Part shown: in pieces, positions 51,213 to 59,555 of the stretch
How the letters are laid out: each line of letters opens with the position of its first letter
Position numbering within the stretch: position 1 is the first letter of the stretch
From: CAVZVW01 sp963778845
Lineage (GTDB): Bacteria; Actinomycetota; Actinomycetes; Actinomycetales; Kineosporiaceae
NCBI GenBank assembly: GCA_963778845.1
Contig: CAVZVW010000010.1
Span: 89,706-153,705 of the forward strand
DNA length: 64,000 nt
Direction of reading: 5' to 3'
The notes under the pieces: generated by a model
Told to the model about the DNA's origin: nothing
What the model saw: only the letters and a program-made list of their open reading frames with translations
The model's database searches: none
Translations under genes and position numbers: made by a program

Positions 51213-51236
51213 AGATGGAAGATATCACCCATCTAT
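51211..51236. promoter_or_regulatory. palindromic operator of the HEPN-MNT operon
   Basis: ATAGATGG (51211-51218) and CCATCTAT (51229-51236) form a perfect 8-bp dyad with a 10-base spacer. It covers the start codon region of the antitoxin, the expected place for an autorepressor site. Confidence 0.65.
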
Positions 51237-51489
51237 AGGAATCTACTGCATGAGCCGGGAACGAGCCCGCACGTCTCCCGCGAGGTGCCACGAGCAGACG
51301 ATCGGTGACGACGCCTGCGCGTTCGCCGCAGCACGTCAGCACCATGACGGCGGCCATGTGGCACCCCGCTGCGGTCGCCCTTCCGACGACGAATCGGAAG
51401 GTCGTCGTGCCGGCGGCTGTCGCGCCGTGTCGCGCGCTGCCGGATGTGTGCCGGTACTTCGGCCGCTGAGCGGCGTCCCGGCCCAAGAT

Positions 51490-51790
51490 GTTCGCGGATT
51501 GGTCACGGACGCACGAACATTCGGCGACCATTCCCGGCACGAAACGGCAGAGGCGTCTAGTGGCGTTGGGCAAACTCGCAGGTCAGAGGCATGATCGTGG
51601 GTGGCCAGGGGCGGGGTCGAACCGCCGACCTTCCGATTTTCAGGGCGCTCGAGTCACTGACGGTGCCTGCCGCGCCGTGCCGGCGAAGTCGCATCAGTGC
51701 AGGTCATTAGCCCAATGCGACCCAATTGCGTGCCCACCGCTGCCGCCCTCTGGCGCCTCGTTCTGGTTCGTCCGTGACCAATCCGCGAAC
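51490..51790. repeat. 22-bp inverted repeat pair flanking the tRNA-Phe fragment
   Basis: GTTCGCGGATTGGTCACGG (51490-51508, continuing to 51511) recurs inverted at 51769-51790 (CCGTGACCAATCCGCGAAC). The match is exact over 22 bases, with patchy similarity beyond it. The enclosed 257 bases include the partial tRNA-Phe. Such a pair could be integrase arm sites or ends of a small element. Confidence 0.7.
51602..51643 (-). repeat. 3' half of a tRNA-Phe gene (att-site remnant)
   Basis: Read on the minus strand this is CTGAAAATCGGAAGGTC... through CGGTTCGACCCCGCCCCTGGCCA: the anticodon loop (GAA), variable region, T-arm and 3' acceptor strand of tRNA-Phe, without the 5' half. A lone 3' half is what remains at the far end of an element inserted in tRNA-Phe. 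The orientation implies the element extends to higher coordinates and that an intact tRNA-Phe lies beyond the right edge. Confidence 0.8.
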
Positions 51791-51984
51791 AGGCCACCGC
51801 TCACCGCTGTGAGCAGCCGGCCCGCGTTTGCGCGCGCTGCCATCCCGAGCGACCCGGTAGCGACCGAAGGCCCGGCGCTGGGCTCCGGGACAGCCCTCCT
51901 TCGGCTTGGCGATCGAGCACCCTTTGTCAACGCCGTTGGAATTCTGACCCCTGACAGAGTCAGGTCTGACACGACACTGGCTCC
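51644..51984. other. 340-base stretch without a supportable gene
   Basis: Apart from the right arm of the inverted repeat (51769-51790), I see no gene, RNA or terminator here. Codon patterns are irregular on both strands. It is the first DNA inside the predicted tRNA-Phe island. Confidence 0.4.
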
Positions 51985-52524
51985 TCAGCCAATCAATGAG
52001 AAGGTTGCCGAGTTCCATTGTCCACTCGATTTCCCTTCAATGATTAGAAGGCACGAGTCGGAAGGGCAGAAGGCATCACGCGGAATCCGGACACCTGCGA
52101 CCGAGAAACGTCCGTCCTGGTCGGCTGTAGCCTTGGCCAACTCATCGAAATTGATGCGAATGACGACGACTTCACCTGGACGAAACCCTTCGCCCTGAAC
52201 GCTGATCTTGGTTGCACGCGTTCCCGAGTCGGGAGTGAGGATGGCCGTTGCCCGGTGTCCGCCGACTCCGATGCGGTCGAGGGAATCCATGATTCGATTC
52301 ACCACCTGGAAGATCACATTCTCCTGCCGTCGCGGGTGTGGGTTGTCCTTCCAACTGGCAAATCCGAGACCAAGGATGACGACGCCGGCCATGGACAGCG
52401 CGATAGAACCCAACGCTCCCTTTGCCCGCGGGATAGTAGCCACGCCGGTCACCGAGATTCCCCCGCCAAGCACGCCCGCCAATATCAGGATAACGCCCAA
52501 CGTCCCCATGAACTGCCAGCTCAC
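51985..52524 (-). CDS. membrane protein with C-terminal Ig-like (IPT-type) domain
   Basis: This is a 179-residue protein. Two N-terminal membrane helices (about 7-28 and 37-57) precede an extracytoplasmic domain whose ATAILTPDSGTRATKISVQG and GEGFRPGEVVVIRI resemble IPT/TIG immunoglobulin-like folds. Its codon use is less GC-biased than that of neighbours (many A/T third positions), suggesting recent acquisition. Function is unknown. Confidence 0.65.
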   Translation of the reverse strand: MSWQFMGTLGVILILAGVLGGGISVTGVATIPRAKGALGSIALSMAGVVILGLGFASWKDNPHPRRQENVIFQVVNRIMDSLDRIGVGGHRATAILTPDSGTRATKISVQGEGFRPGEVVVIRINFDELAKATADQDGRFSVAGVRIPRDAFCPSDSCLLIIEGKSSGQWNSATFSLIG

Positions 52525-52999
52525 TTCAGCACTCTAGTCCCTATCCTGGCGTTGCAGTAGGGCCAAGAATTTGGGCGAGACCGACGGCCGACGGCTTCGA
52601 CCGTTCGTTGCCAACGACGTCTACGTTCGCTGCACTGGCGCCGCGACAAGTGCCGGTTGGTCGTCCAACCGCGCCTGCCACCAGCCCCGGTTCGGTAGCC
52701 GCCAGCCGAACGCGACGCAACACTGCATCACCTGACCCAGATGCGCGTGGGATTTCCCCCTTGGTGTGGAGACATCGCCGATCATGCGGGTCGCCCTGAA
52801 GTGCTTCGCGTCGATGCCGCACTCGGGGGCCTCACGATGCTCCCGAGCGACAGGATCGCTGCCCATGGCGGGCGAGGAGGCGGTGGGCCTGGGCCTCGGC
52901 CTCCTCGCGCCGGCCGGCGGGGAGCCAGACCTCGCCTGCAGTGCGGGGTTGCCGTGCGCGAACAGCGACGCCCGCGGCCGGGGGCGTCGAGTTGTTCCG
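52525..52999. other. 475-base stretch with possible decayed coding sequence
   Basis: On the minus strand EVWLPAGRREEAEAQAHRLL can be read in one frame just downstream of the zinc-rich gene, which may be a shifted continuation of that protein. Otherwise no gene is convincing. Confidence 0.35.
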
Positions 53000-53860
53000 C
53001 TAGAGCGGGTCATGGAAGAGGTCGGTGACGTCGGTGGCGCGGCCGGTGACGAAGGCAGCGAGGTCGAGGTCGAGTCCGATACTGCGATGAAGGCACTCGG
53101 TGTGTCCGCTGGGCAGGGTTGTGCGTGTTGGTGGTCGCTGCCAGCCAGGATCCTTGATCGTTTTCTCGGCGTGGACCGCCTGGGCGTGGGTGAGTTCGAG
53201 GACCTGGATCGGTTGGCCGCCGTGGCGGGCCCACGAGCGCACGCGTGCAGGTGTTCCGACCCCGACCTTGACGACGTCCAGGCCGGGGAAGTCGACCAGG
53301 TACAGCAGGCAGGGTTCGTGGGCGCGGGCGGCGAAGTCACGCCGGCCATGCGTGCACGTCAGGGCCCGTACATCAGCGAGGGTCAGGACCCGTTCACTGT
53401 CGTGGCAGGTGTCGCACCACACGTCGGCGGCCTGCGACCGCCCGAACCCGAACTTGGGCAGAAGGACTTCACCGGCCCGCGGGATCAGGGTGAAGCCGCG
53501 TGCAGCGGCCAAGCCTGTCCACTTGTCGGCGTCGTGGCCGCTCCACGGACCGTTACTCACCGCCACACCGCATTGGCACATGAGTTCGAACCATTCTCCC
53601 GAGCATGCGTCACAACGGGGCTGTCCCTTGACGCAGAGCCAGGTGCGTCCACACAGGCCGCAGCGGGCGGCCACGCTTCGGATCGTGCCGGCGGTGGGCA
53701 TGGTGGTCGGCCGCATCCCCGAACGGCAGCGGCCGCAGACCACTTCATGGGCTTGACCGCGGGGCCCCCGCACCGTCGCCGCCAGGAACGTCGACGCCCG
53801 GATCAGCGGGAACCCGCACGAGGCACAGGCATGCCAAACCGCTCCACCGGACACGCCCAC
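53000..53860 (-). CDS. zinc-ribbon-rich protein with GIY-YIG-like domain
   Basis: This is a 286-residue protein. The first half has five Cys pairs (CASCG, CGRC, CGLCG, CDAC, CQCG) that should bind two or three zinc ions, and a further WCDTCH. The second half LLYLVDFPGLDVVKVGVG followed by ARVRSWARHGG and AEKTI resembles a GIY-YIG/T5orf172 nuclease core (Y..VKIG, R, E). This combination would suit a DNA-binding nuclease, but the catalytic set is not fully verified by eye. A frameshift may have removed a C-terminal extension. Confidence 0.5.
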   Translation of the reverse strand: MGVSGGAVWHACASCGFPLIRASTFLAATVRGPRGQAHEVVCGRCRSGMRPTTMPTAGTIRSVAARCGLCGRTWLCVKGQPRCDACSGEWFELMCQCGVAVSNGPWSGHDADKWTGLAAARGFTLIPRAGEVLLPKFGFGRSQAADVWCDTCHDSERVLTLADVRALTCTHGRRDFAARAHEPCLLYLVDFPGLDVVKVGVGTPARVRSWARHGGQPIQVLELTHAQAVHAEKTIKDPGWQRPPTRTTLPSGHTECLHRSIGLDLDLAAFVTGRATDVTDLFHDPL

Positions 53861-53955
53861 GTATCGGCATGACCAAGCGCTGCATTGAGCACGACGGGCA
53901 CACGAGCGGCTGGCCGTCGGAAGGGCAACGCCAGGGGGTCAGCTTCTCGCGCTGC

Positions 53956-55021
53956 TCAGAGCCAGGTGGTGGATCGGCGGGCTGCCTCGTAGATGGCCGT
54001 GAGGGTGTCCTCGTCGAGCAGCGGGGTGCGGGCGGCGAGCCAGCGGGGGAGGTCGCGGACGCCGAGGACGTGGACGTCGTCGGGGGCGGTCTTGATGGTC
54101 AGCTCGTCGATGCCGACCAGGACGATGACGCCGGTGGCGGTGACGTCGAACCCGCAGGCGGTGGTGAGCAGCCGGGCCGCGCGGGTGGCCTCGTACCGGC
54201 TGTTGCGGAGGTAGGGCTGGTGGTGGCCGTTGACGCGCAGGCTGTCGTGGCCGACCCAGATGCGGGCGCCGGGGTGGTGCTTGGCGTTGAGGGTGTACAC
54301 CCCGCCCGGGCCCATCACGACGTGGTCGATGTCGGATCCGCGGTTCCCGACCGGGACGGCGTTGACATAGCGCCAGCGGGGGTCCTTCGCGCAGGTCTTG
54401 TCCAGCCGGGCGGCGACCTTGGCCTCGCCGTCGGCACCGATCCGCCAGGCCCGTTCGTCGGTGTGTACCCCGAGCAGGCGGGTGAGGAAGGTGCGGACCG
54501 GGGCGGCCTGCTGCAACGCGGTCGCCTGCTCGCGGGCCATCGCCCCGGCCCGGCGGGCGGCGAGGTCCTCCCACCCCGACGCGGCAGCCACCGCCTCGCT
54601 TGCGACCTCGGGACCGGCGCGGAGCGCAGGGTCCCCGCCAGTTTCGGGGTGCGTGAGGTGCACGGCCTCCGGAGCCGGCGGCCGGGTCAGCTCGTCCGCG
54701 TCCACGGCGGGCGTCGCCAGCGCAGTGACCTGCGTGACCGGCACCGGGTGGCCGAGCGTTCGGTCCGCGCGTCGAGGCTGTTGACTGGCGGCCGGGCGTC
54801 GGGCGGGCGTCGGCGCCACTCGGGCACGCGGCGGCTGGGCAGGCCGTGCCGGCCAGCCACCCGGCGAGCGCGTCACGGTAGTCGGCGTCCCGGTCGGGGC
54901 AGGTCAGGTGGTCGGCCCCGCCGGCCAGGTCCCGCCAGCCGATCGGCGTGCCGTCGACGTCACTGACGTAGAGCCGGTCGTTGCCGTACTTGCGCCACCT
55001 GCGTACCTGAACGTCGCCCAC
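53956..55021 (-). CDS. NERD-domain (nuclease-related) protein, one frameshift
   Basis: This reads as about 354 residues after removing one base. The N-terminal block VRRWRKYGNDRLYVSDVDG belongs to a family-typical lead domain in one frame. Near 54850 the frame shifts to the variable linker, then to the NERD domain: GADGEAKVAARLDK, VPVGNRGSDIDHVVMGPGGV, LNAKHHPGARIWV with the nuclease acidic and Lys residues, and ARTPLLDEDTLTAIYEAARR. NERD domains are nuclease-like and common on plasmids and in defence neighbourhoods. Confidence 0.75.
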
Positions 55022-55081
55022 GTACAACCATCGGCGGCCGGACGGCTCGGTTGTAGCCCGCCGAACGGGTGCCCTGGGCAC

Positions 55082-55234
55082 TGATCAACTGGCCGGGAAA
55101 TGGATACGTTTGACAGCCGATGTCGGGTTCGACCGTCGGTGCCTGCTGGTAAGCAGGCCCAAGGGGTGATGCCGTGAACGCCGACTGGTCGCAGCTGACC
55201 GTCGTTCCTGCGGGGCTGCCCGGACACGGTCACG
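55082..55234. other. divergent promoter region between the NERD gene and the YaaA-like operon
   Basis: The spacer holds no gene. An upstream GTG frame (55174, VNADWSQLTVVPAGLPG) reads into the YaaA-like gene only after a base change near 55225, which raises the question of a hidden longer N-terminus. Confidence 0.4.
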
Positions 55235-56152
55235 TTGGATTGGGCGCAGTTCAGTGACGTGGTGGGGAAGGTCCCGGCCTCGGCGGTGGACCACTACCCG
55301 CAGTGGTGGCATGGGGATCGGCCGAATACCCGTGGGTGGCGGGCGGCGGGCTTCGAGGTGGACGCCGTGCGGCCGGGGCGGTGGGTGCGCTTCCGGCGCG
55401 CGCGCCTGGCCGGAACAACCACCGGGTCGATGCCGGCGACGGTCCCGCTGCCCGCGAGCCCGGCCGGTACTCGCTCGAACCACGGGGCGCCGACACCTCG
55501 GGATCGCAACCCGGCGCCGTCGCCGGCCGGACCTGAGGTGCTGCGGGGCGTCCCTGCCAGTGGATCGCTGGTGGTGTTGCCGTGCTCGGCGCGCAAGCGG
55601 CCCGGCGGGACACCACCGGTGCCGGCCGATCGGGCGGTGTGGCCCGGGACGCTGCTGGCCGCGCGGGCCCACGTCCGGGACGCCGCGCGGGTGGACGAGA
55701 CGCTGGTGTTGCCGGCGTGGCAGCGCTACACCGGACACCTGTATGCCGAGGCTGGGCCGGCAGTGTCCGAGCTGGCCGCCGCGGGCCGGCTGCTGATCCT
55801 GTCCGGTGGGTACGGGCTGGTCGAGGGCACGGAGCCGATCGGCGACTACGACCAGAAGATGAGCCCGAGGGACTGGCCGCCCGGTCTGTTGGAGGGCCTG
55901 CTGGCCGAGCGGGCCGCTGCGGCCGGGCTGCACGTCGTCGCGTTCGCGGCGGCCACCTCCGGGTATCTGACGGTGCTCTCGCGCGCGCGGTGGACGCAGC
56001 CGCCCGGCCTGCGGGTGGTGCTCGTCAGCGTCGACGGCGTGCGCGGCGGCGCCGCCCGGGAGGTCCCTCGCCGGCTCGGGCAGACCCTGGCCGCGTGGTG
56101 GGAAGGCAGTGACGCCTACCCGGCGGGGCTCACCGCCCGGGAGGTCCGGTGA
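55235..56152 (+). CDS. DUF7662/YaaA-like (DUF6884-type) protein
   Basis: This is a 305-residue two-part protein. The N-terminal DUF7662-type module has WAQFSDVVGKVPASAVDHYP and WWHGDRPNTRGWRAAGFEVD. The C-terminal part resembles YaaA/DUF6884: LVVLPCSARKRPGG, PAWQRYTGHLYAEAGPAV, LLILSGGYGLVEGTEPIGDY and HVVAFAAATSGYL. YaaA homologues bind DNA and protect against oxidative damage. The TTG start at 55235 has no good ribosome site and an in-frame stop lies at 55196, so the true start may involve a missed base upstream. It overlaps the next gene by GTGA. Confidence 0.7.
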   Translation: MDWAQFSDVVGKVPASAVDHYPQWWHGDRPNTRGWRAAGFEVDAVRPGRWVRFRRARLAGTTTGSMPATVPLPASPAGTRSNHGAPTPRDRNPAPSPAGPEVLRGVPASGSLVVLPCSARKRPGGTPPVPADRAVWPGTLLAARAHVRDAARVDETLVLPAWQRYTGHLYAEAGPAVSELAAAGRLLILSGGYGLVEGTEPIGDYDQKMSPRDWPPGLLEGLLAERAAAAGLHVVAFAAATSGYLTVLSRARWTQPPGLRVVLVSVDGVRGGAAREVPRRLGQTLAAWWEGSDAYPAGLTAREVR

Positions 56153-56851
56153 CCCGGACCCGGGCCGAGGACCTGGACCGGCTCTACGACCTGCTGGACC
56201 AAGTCATCGCTGGGCCGGCCGGGCTGCGGCACCTGCGTGACCCCGCCGCGGGCCGGGACTGCCCCCGGCAGGGGGTCTATGTGTTCTTCGAGGACGGCGA
56301 GACCCGCGCTGAGGGCCGCGCCCGGGTGGTCCGGGTCGGCACCCACGCGGTGACCGCTACCAGCCAGGCCACGCTGTGGGGGCGGCTGCGTCAACACCGG
56401 GGTTCGACGTCCGGGCGCCACCCCGGCGGCGGGAACCACCGCGGGTCGATCTTCCGCCGGCACGTCGGTGCCGCACTCATCACCAGAGACGGCCTGCCTC
56501 AGCCCGCTGCTGGCGTCGTGGCTGGCCAATCGGCCGGACCCGGCCTGGGCGCAGGCGGAGGGCGACGTCGAACGCCGGGTCAGTGCCGTGATCGGCGCGA
56601 TGCCGTTCACCTGGCTACCGGTCCCCGACCACCCCGACCCGATCCGGTCCCGCGGCTGGGTCGAACGCCACGCCATCGCGCTGCTGACCGGCGCGGACGG
56701 TCCCAGAGACCGGGCGAGCCCGGCCTGGCTGGGCCGGTGGGCGCCGCGCGCGGAGGTCCGCGAGTCCGGGCTGTGGAACGTCCAGCACGTCGGTGACCCC
56801 TACGACCCGCGCGTCCTGGACGTCGTCGCGTCCATGGTCGCCGACCAGTGA
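56149..56851 (+). CDS. GIY-YIG-like nuclease family protein, one frameshift
   Basis: After removing one base near 56505, this reads as 233 residues. GVYVFFEDGETR followed by RVVRVGTH corresponds to the GIY and YIG halves, and LRQHRG supplies the conserved Arg. HRGSIFRRHVGAAL, then AEGDVERRVSAVIG (candidate catalytic Glu) and SGLWNVQHV complete the family. The catalytic set looks complete. GTG at 56149 overlaps the upstream stop by four bases, so it is coupled to the YaaA-like gene. The shift at PQPAAGV/SPLLASW is probably sequence error. Confidence 0.7.
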
Positions 56852-56918
56852 CCAATCGTGGGACGCCGCCGACGCGCGGCACGCACCATCACGCACCGAC
56901 CGGGCAGGAGGCGACCCC

Positions 56919-58283
56919 GTGGACGTGACGGAGTTCCGCGACGACGATGACGCCTACACCGGCTGGCTGCGAGCACACCCGGACGGGTACGTGCTCAACA
57001 TCGCGCGCAGCCTGAACGCGGCCACCGCACGGGTGCATCACGCGACCTGCCGGACCATCACCGGTCACCCGGCTCGCGGCGCGACGTTCGTCGGGGAGTA
57101 CGTCAAGGTGTGTGCCCCGCAGCAGGGTGACCTCGACGCCTGGGTCGCGCAGCATGTGAGGACGCCGGTCGCGCGGTGCGGCACCTGCCACGACACCACC
57201 CCACGTAGGGGAGAGTCCGCGGCGGCGCCGGTCGCCGGCCCGCCGAGGCCGCCGGTAGCTGCTCCGGCTGGAGGGCAGTCCGGCCCCGAGGCGGTCGCGG
57301 GTGCAGGCTTCGAGGTTGATGGCCCGACACGGGACCACCCGGCTGTCTGGTTGTGGGCCGAGCGCCCGGTCCCCTTCGACCACCTGACCCCGACAGACTC
57401 CGCCGCCCGCGCTGCGCTGTGGGAACAGCTGCCGCTGTTGCGCCCCGCGCCCGGGGAGATCCTGCACGCCACCTACACCGGGCCACGCGCGCCGAACGCC
57501 GACGTGGAGAACCTGCTGCTCTACAACATCGACAGCCGCGGAACCCGCTTCGCCACCGCCACCGCGCACGGCGTCCGGTTCGAGCACGCCGACGAAGAGC
57601 CGCGGCGGGCGCCGTCCGGCCGCGCCTACGCCTGCTGCTACCGCTACCGGCTCGCACGCCCCGGCGACCACGAGACCACCGCCTCGATCGGGCGGCTGCT
57701 CGCCGCCTTCACCGACGCGGCCCTGGGCGCGTTCCCGGCGGCGAAACGACTCGAGCAGACCTGGCGCGCTGTCCACCACGCCCGCGTCGACCTCGGCAGC
57801 CGACAGTTCCGGCGCGGGGAGCGGTTCGCCGTCCTCCTGACCCTCACCCCACCCGCAGGCAGCCGCCCGGCGGCCCGGCCCGACCTGGTCAAGCCGTTGC
57901 TGGACGGCGCCATCGCCGCCTTCCAAGCCCACGAGGACGACGCCAGCCTCGCCGAGGTCAGCACCCGTCTGGCGGCCACCCTGGGCGACACACCCTCCGA
58001 GGTCGCGCGGATGCTCCAGAACGGCGATCGCGCCGTCCTCGGCAGCCCCGGCTGGCTGGTCTACCTCTTCGGCAACGGTGTGAAGTGGAACCCCGACGAC
58101 CACAACTGCACCCTCGGCGAGCTCACCATCAGTGAGCCCGCAGGAGGCCGGTGGCTCCTCAGCGGACGCATCCACGCGCTGCCCGACCACGGCACCGCAC
58201 GCGGTAGCGCGACGGGCCTGACACCCGTCGGCTCAGGTGACGGTCCACTCAGCGATCCGACCACGCCTGGTGGCGGGCCTTGA
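56919..58283 (+). CDS. hypothetical protein with Cys-containing N-terminal module, third gene of the YaaA/GIY-YIG operon
   Basis: This is a 454-residue protein. The first 85 residues form a small module seen in other actinobacterial proteins: GYVLNIARSLNAATARVHHATCRTI, VKVCAPQQGDLDAW and RCGTCH with four Cys, probably binding zinc. A Pro/Ala-rich linker follows. The large remainder includes HATYTGPRAPNADVENLLLYN, a region of alternating Arg and Asp/Glu, and SEVARMLQNGDRAVLG. No catalytic motif is recognisable. GTG at 56919 has AGGAGG six to seven bases upstream. Its position immediately behind the GIY-YIG gene suggests a three-protein module. Confidence 0.55.
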   Translation: MDVTEFRDDDDAYTGWLRAHPDGYVLNIARSLNAATARVHHATCRTITGHPARGATFVGEYVKVCAPQQGDLDAWVAQHVRTPVARCGTCHDTTPRRGESAAAPVAGPPRPPVAAPAGGQSGPEAVAGAGFEVDGPTRDHPAVWLWAERPVPFDHLTPTDSAARAALWEQLPLLRPAPGEILHATYTGPRAPNADVENLLLYNIDSRGTRFATATAHGVRFEHADEEPRRAPSGRAYACCYRYRLARPGDHETTASIGRLLAAFTDAALGAFPAAKRLEQTWRAVHHARVDLGSRQFRRGERFAVLLTLTPPAGSRPAARPDLVKPLLDGAIAAFQAHEDDASLAEVSTRLAATLGDTPSEVARMLQNGDRAVLGSPGWLVYLFGNGVKWNPDDHNCTLGELTISEPAGGRWLLSGRIHALPDHGTARGSATGLTPVGSGDGPLSDPTTPGGGP

Positions 58284-58368
58284 CCTGCTTCACGGACCGC
58301 CTCGACATCCCAGGACGCCCGGGGCCATCTGAATCCCCGGGTTCAGTGGAGCCTCGACAAGACCCAGG

Positions 58369-58602
58369 GCGCTTCAGGCCTCGATCGAAGCCCACCTGAC
58401 CATCGTGCTCGCCGCCCTCGCGGTCAGCCGCTGGATGGAGGCCACCACCGGCTGGAGCATCAAGAAGTTCGCCAGCACCGCGCGCCCATACCGCACCGTG
58501 GAGATCCAAGCCGGCGCCCACACCATCACCGCCGAAGACCCCCTGCCCGACGACCTCCGCGACGCCCTCGATCCAATCCAGCGTTCAAGCACTACGCGCT
58601 AG
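58369..58602 (+). mobile_element. IS1634-family (IS4 superfamily) transposase C-terminal remnant
   Basis: The frame ASIEAHLTIVLAALAVSRWM... with WSIKKFASTARPYRTVEI and EDPLPDDLRDALDPI matches the C-terminus of IS1634-type transposases. The N-terminal 80% and the catalytic residues are absent, and the sequence 5' of 58369 is unrelated. It is a dead remnant marking past insertion in the island. Confidence 0.75.
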
Positions 58603-58880
58603 GCCTGTCACAAGTCGGGCCCCATGCGGGTGAGTATGCTCGCGGTGGAACGAAGACGAGGATGCCCGGCTAGGTTCACGCGCCGGTCGGACGGGCTGCG
58701 GCGCAGAAACGACCCACTTGGCGGGTGGTGGCCACGTCTCGGCTGCAGCGGACCTGGCCCGACCCTCTGGCGTTGCGCGCACGCGGGGAGACGCGGCAAC
58801 GGGCCAGCTAGGGTGCGAAACTCACTCAAAGCAACCTCAACGTCCTGACACGGATCCCTTCTTCCGCTAGAACTGCCATC
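58603..58880. other. intergenic region before the VWA-PP2C-kinase operon
   Basis: No gene is supported in about 280 bases. The last 15 bases carry a leaderless-type promoter (next entry). Confidence 0.4.
58868..58873 (+). promoter_or_regulatory. probable -10 box (TAGAAC) of the triad operon
   Basis: TAGAAC lies seven bases before ATG at 58881 with no ribosome site, the same layout as the other leaderless candidates. It would drive the three-gene signalling operon. Confidence 0.5.
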
Positions 58881-59555
58881 ATGACAGCCTTCGACCAAGT
58901 TCCGTTCGATGTCAGCGAGTTCGTCGAGAACCCGGAGCCGCGCTGCCCATGCCTGCTGCTGCTGGACAGCTCGACATCGATGTCGGGACAGCCGATCGAC
59001 CAGCTAAACGGCGGCCTTCAGGGGTTCGCCACTGAACTGCTGAGCGACGGCCTGGCCGCCAAGCGGGTAGAGGTGGCGGTCGTCTCGTTCGGGCCCGTAG
59101 AGATCAAGAACGACTTCGAGTCGGCCCTGTCATTCTCGCCCCCTGTGCTCAGCGCTAGCGGCGCGACTCCCATGGGAGAAGCGATCACGACAGGGCTCGA
59201 GATCGTCGAACGTCGGAAGAGCCTCTATCGTAGCCAGGGCATTTCGTACTACCGACCCTGGATCTTCCTGATCACGGACGGGGAGCCGACCGACGATTGG
59301 CGCGACGCGGCGGCCCGTGTGCACGCTGGCGAGGAGGCAAAGACCTTCAGCTTCTTCGCGGTGGGAATAGAGGGCGCCAATTTTGATGTACTTAGCTCTA
59401 TTGCCACGAGGAGTCCCCTGAAACTGAAGGGGTTGGAGTTCTCCAGCATGTTCTCGTGGCTGTCCAACTCTATGAGCGCCGTCTCCCGTTCGCGGCCGGG
59501 CGACGAAGTGCCCTTGGTGAATCCCACCGCACCTGAGGGGTGGGCATCCGTTTGA
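58881..59555 (+). CDS. TerY-type VWA domain protein
   Basis: This 224-residue von Willebrand factor A domain has an intact metal site: LLLLDSSTSMSG (Asp29, Ser31, Ser33), SGATPMGEAI with the Thr ligand, and LITDGEPTDDW with the second Asp. It is cytoplasmic, without signal peptide. In the TerY-P triad this protein is found with a PP2C phosphatase and a kinase, exactly as in the next two genes. It would present phosphorylated targets or act as a metal-dependent adaptor. Its stop overlaps the PP2C start. Confidence 0.85.
   Translation: MTAFDQVPFDVSEFVENPEPRCPCLLLLDSSTSMSGQPIDQLNGGLQGFATELLSDGLAAKRVEVAVVSFGPVEIKNDFESALSFSPPVLSASGATPMGEAITTGLEIVERRKSLYRSQGISYYRPWIFLITDGEPTDDWRDAAARVHAGEEAKTFSFFAVGIEGANFDVLSSIATRSPLKLKGLEFSSMFSWLSNSMSAVSRSRPGDEVPLVNPTAPEGWASV

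Noticed and set aside
51602..51643. A functional tRNA-Phe gene
   Set aside because: The 5' acceptor strand, D-arm and half the anticodon stem are missing.
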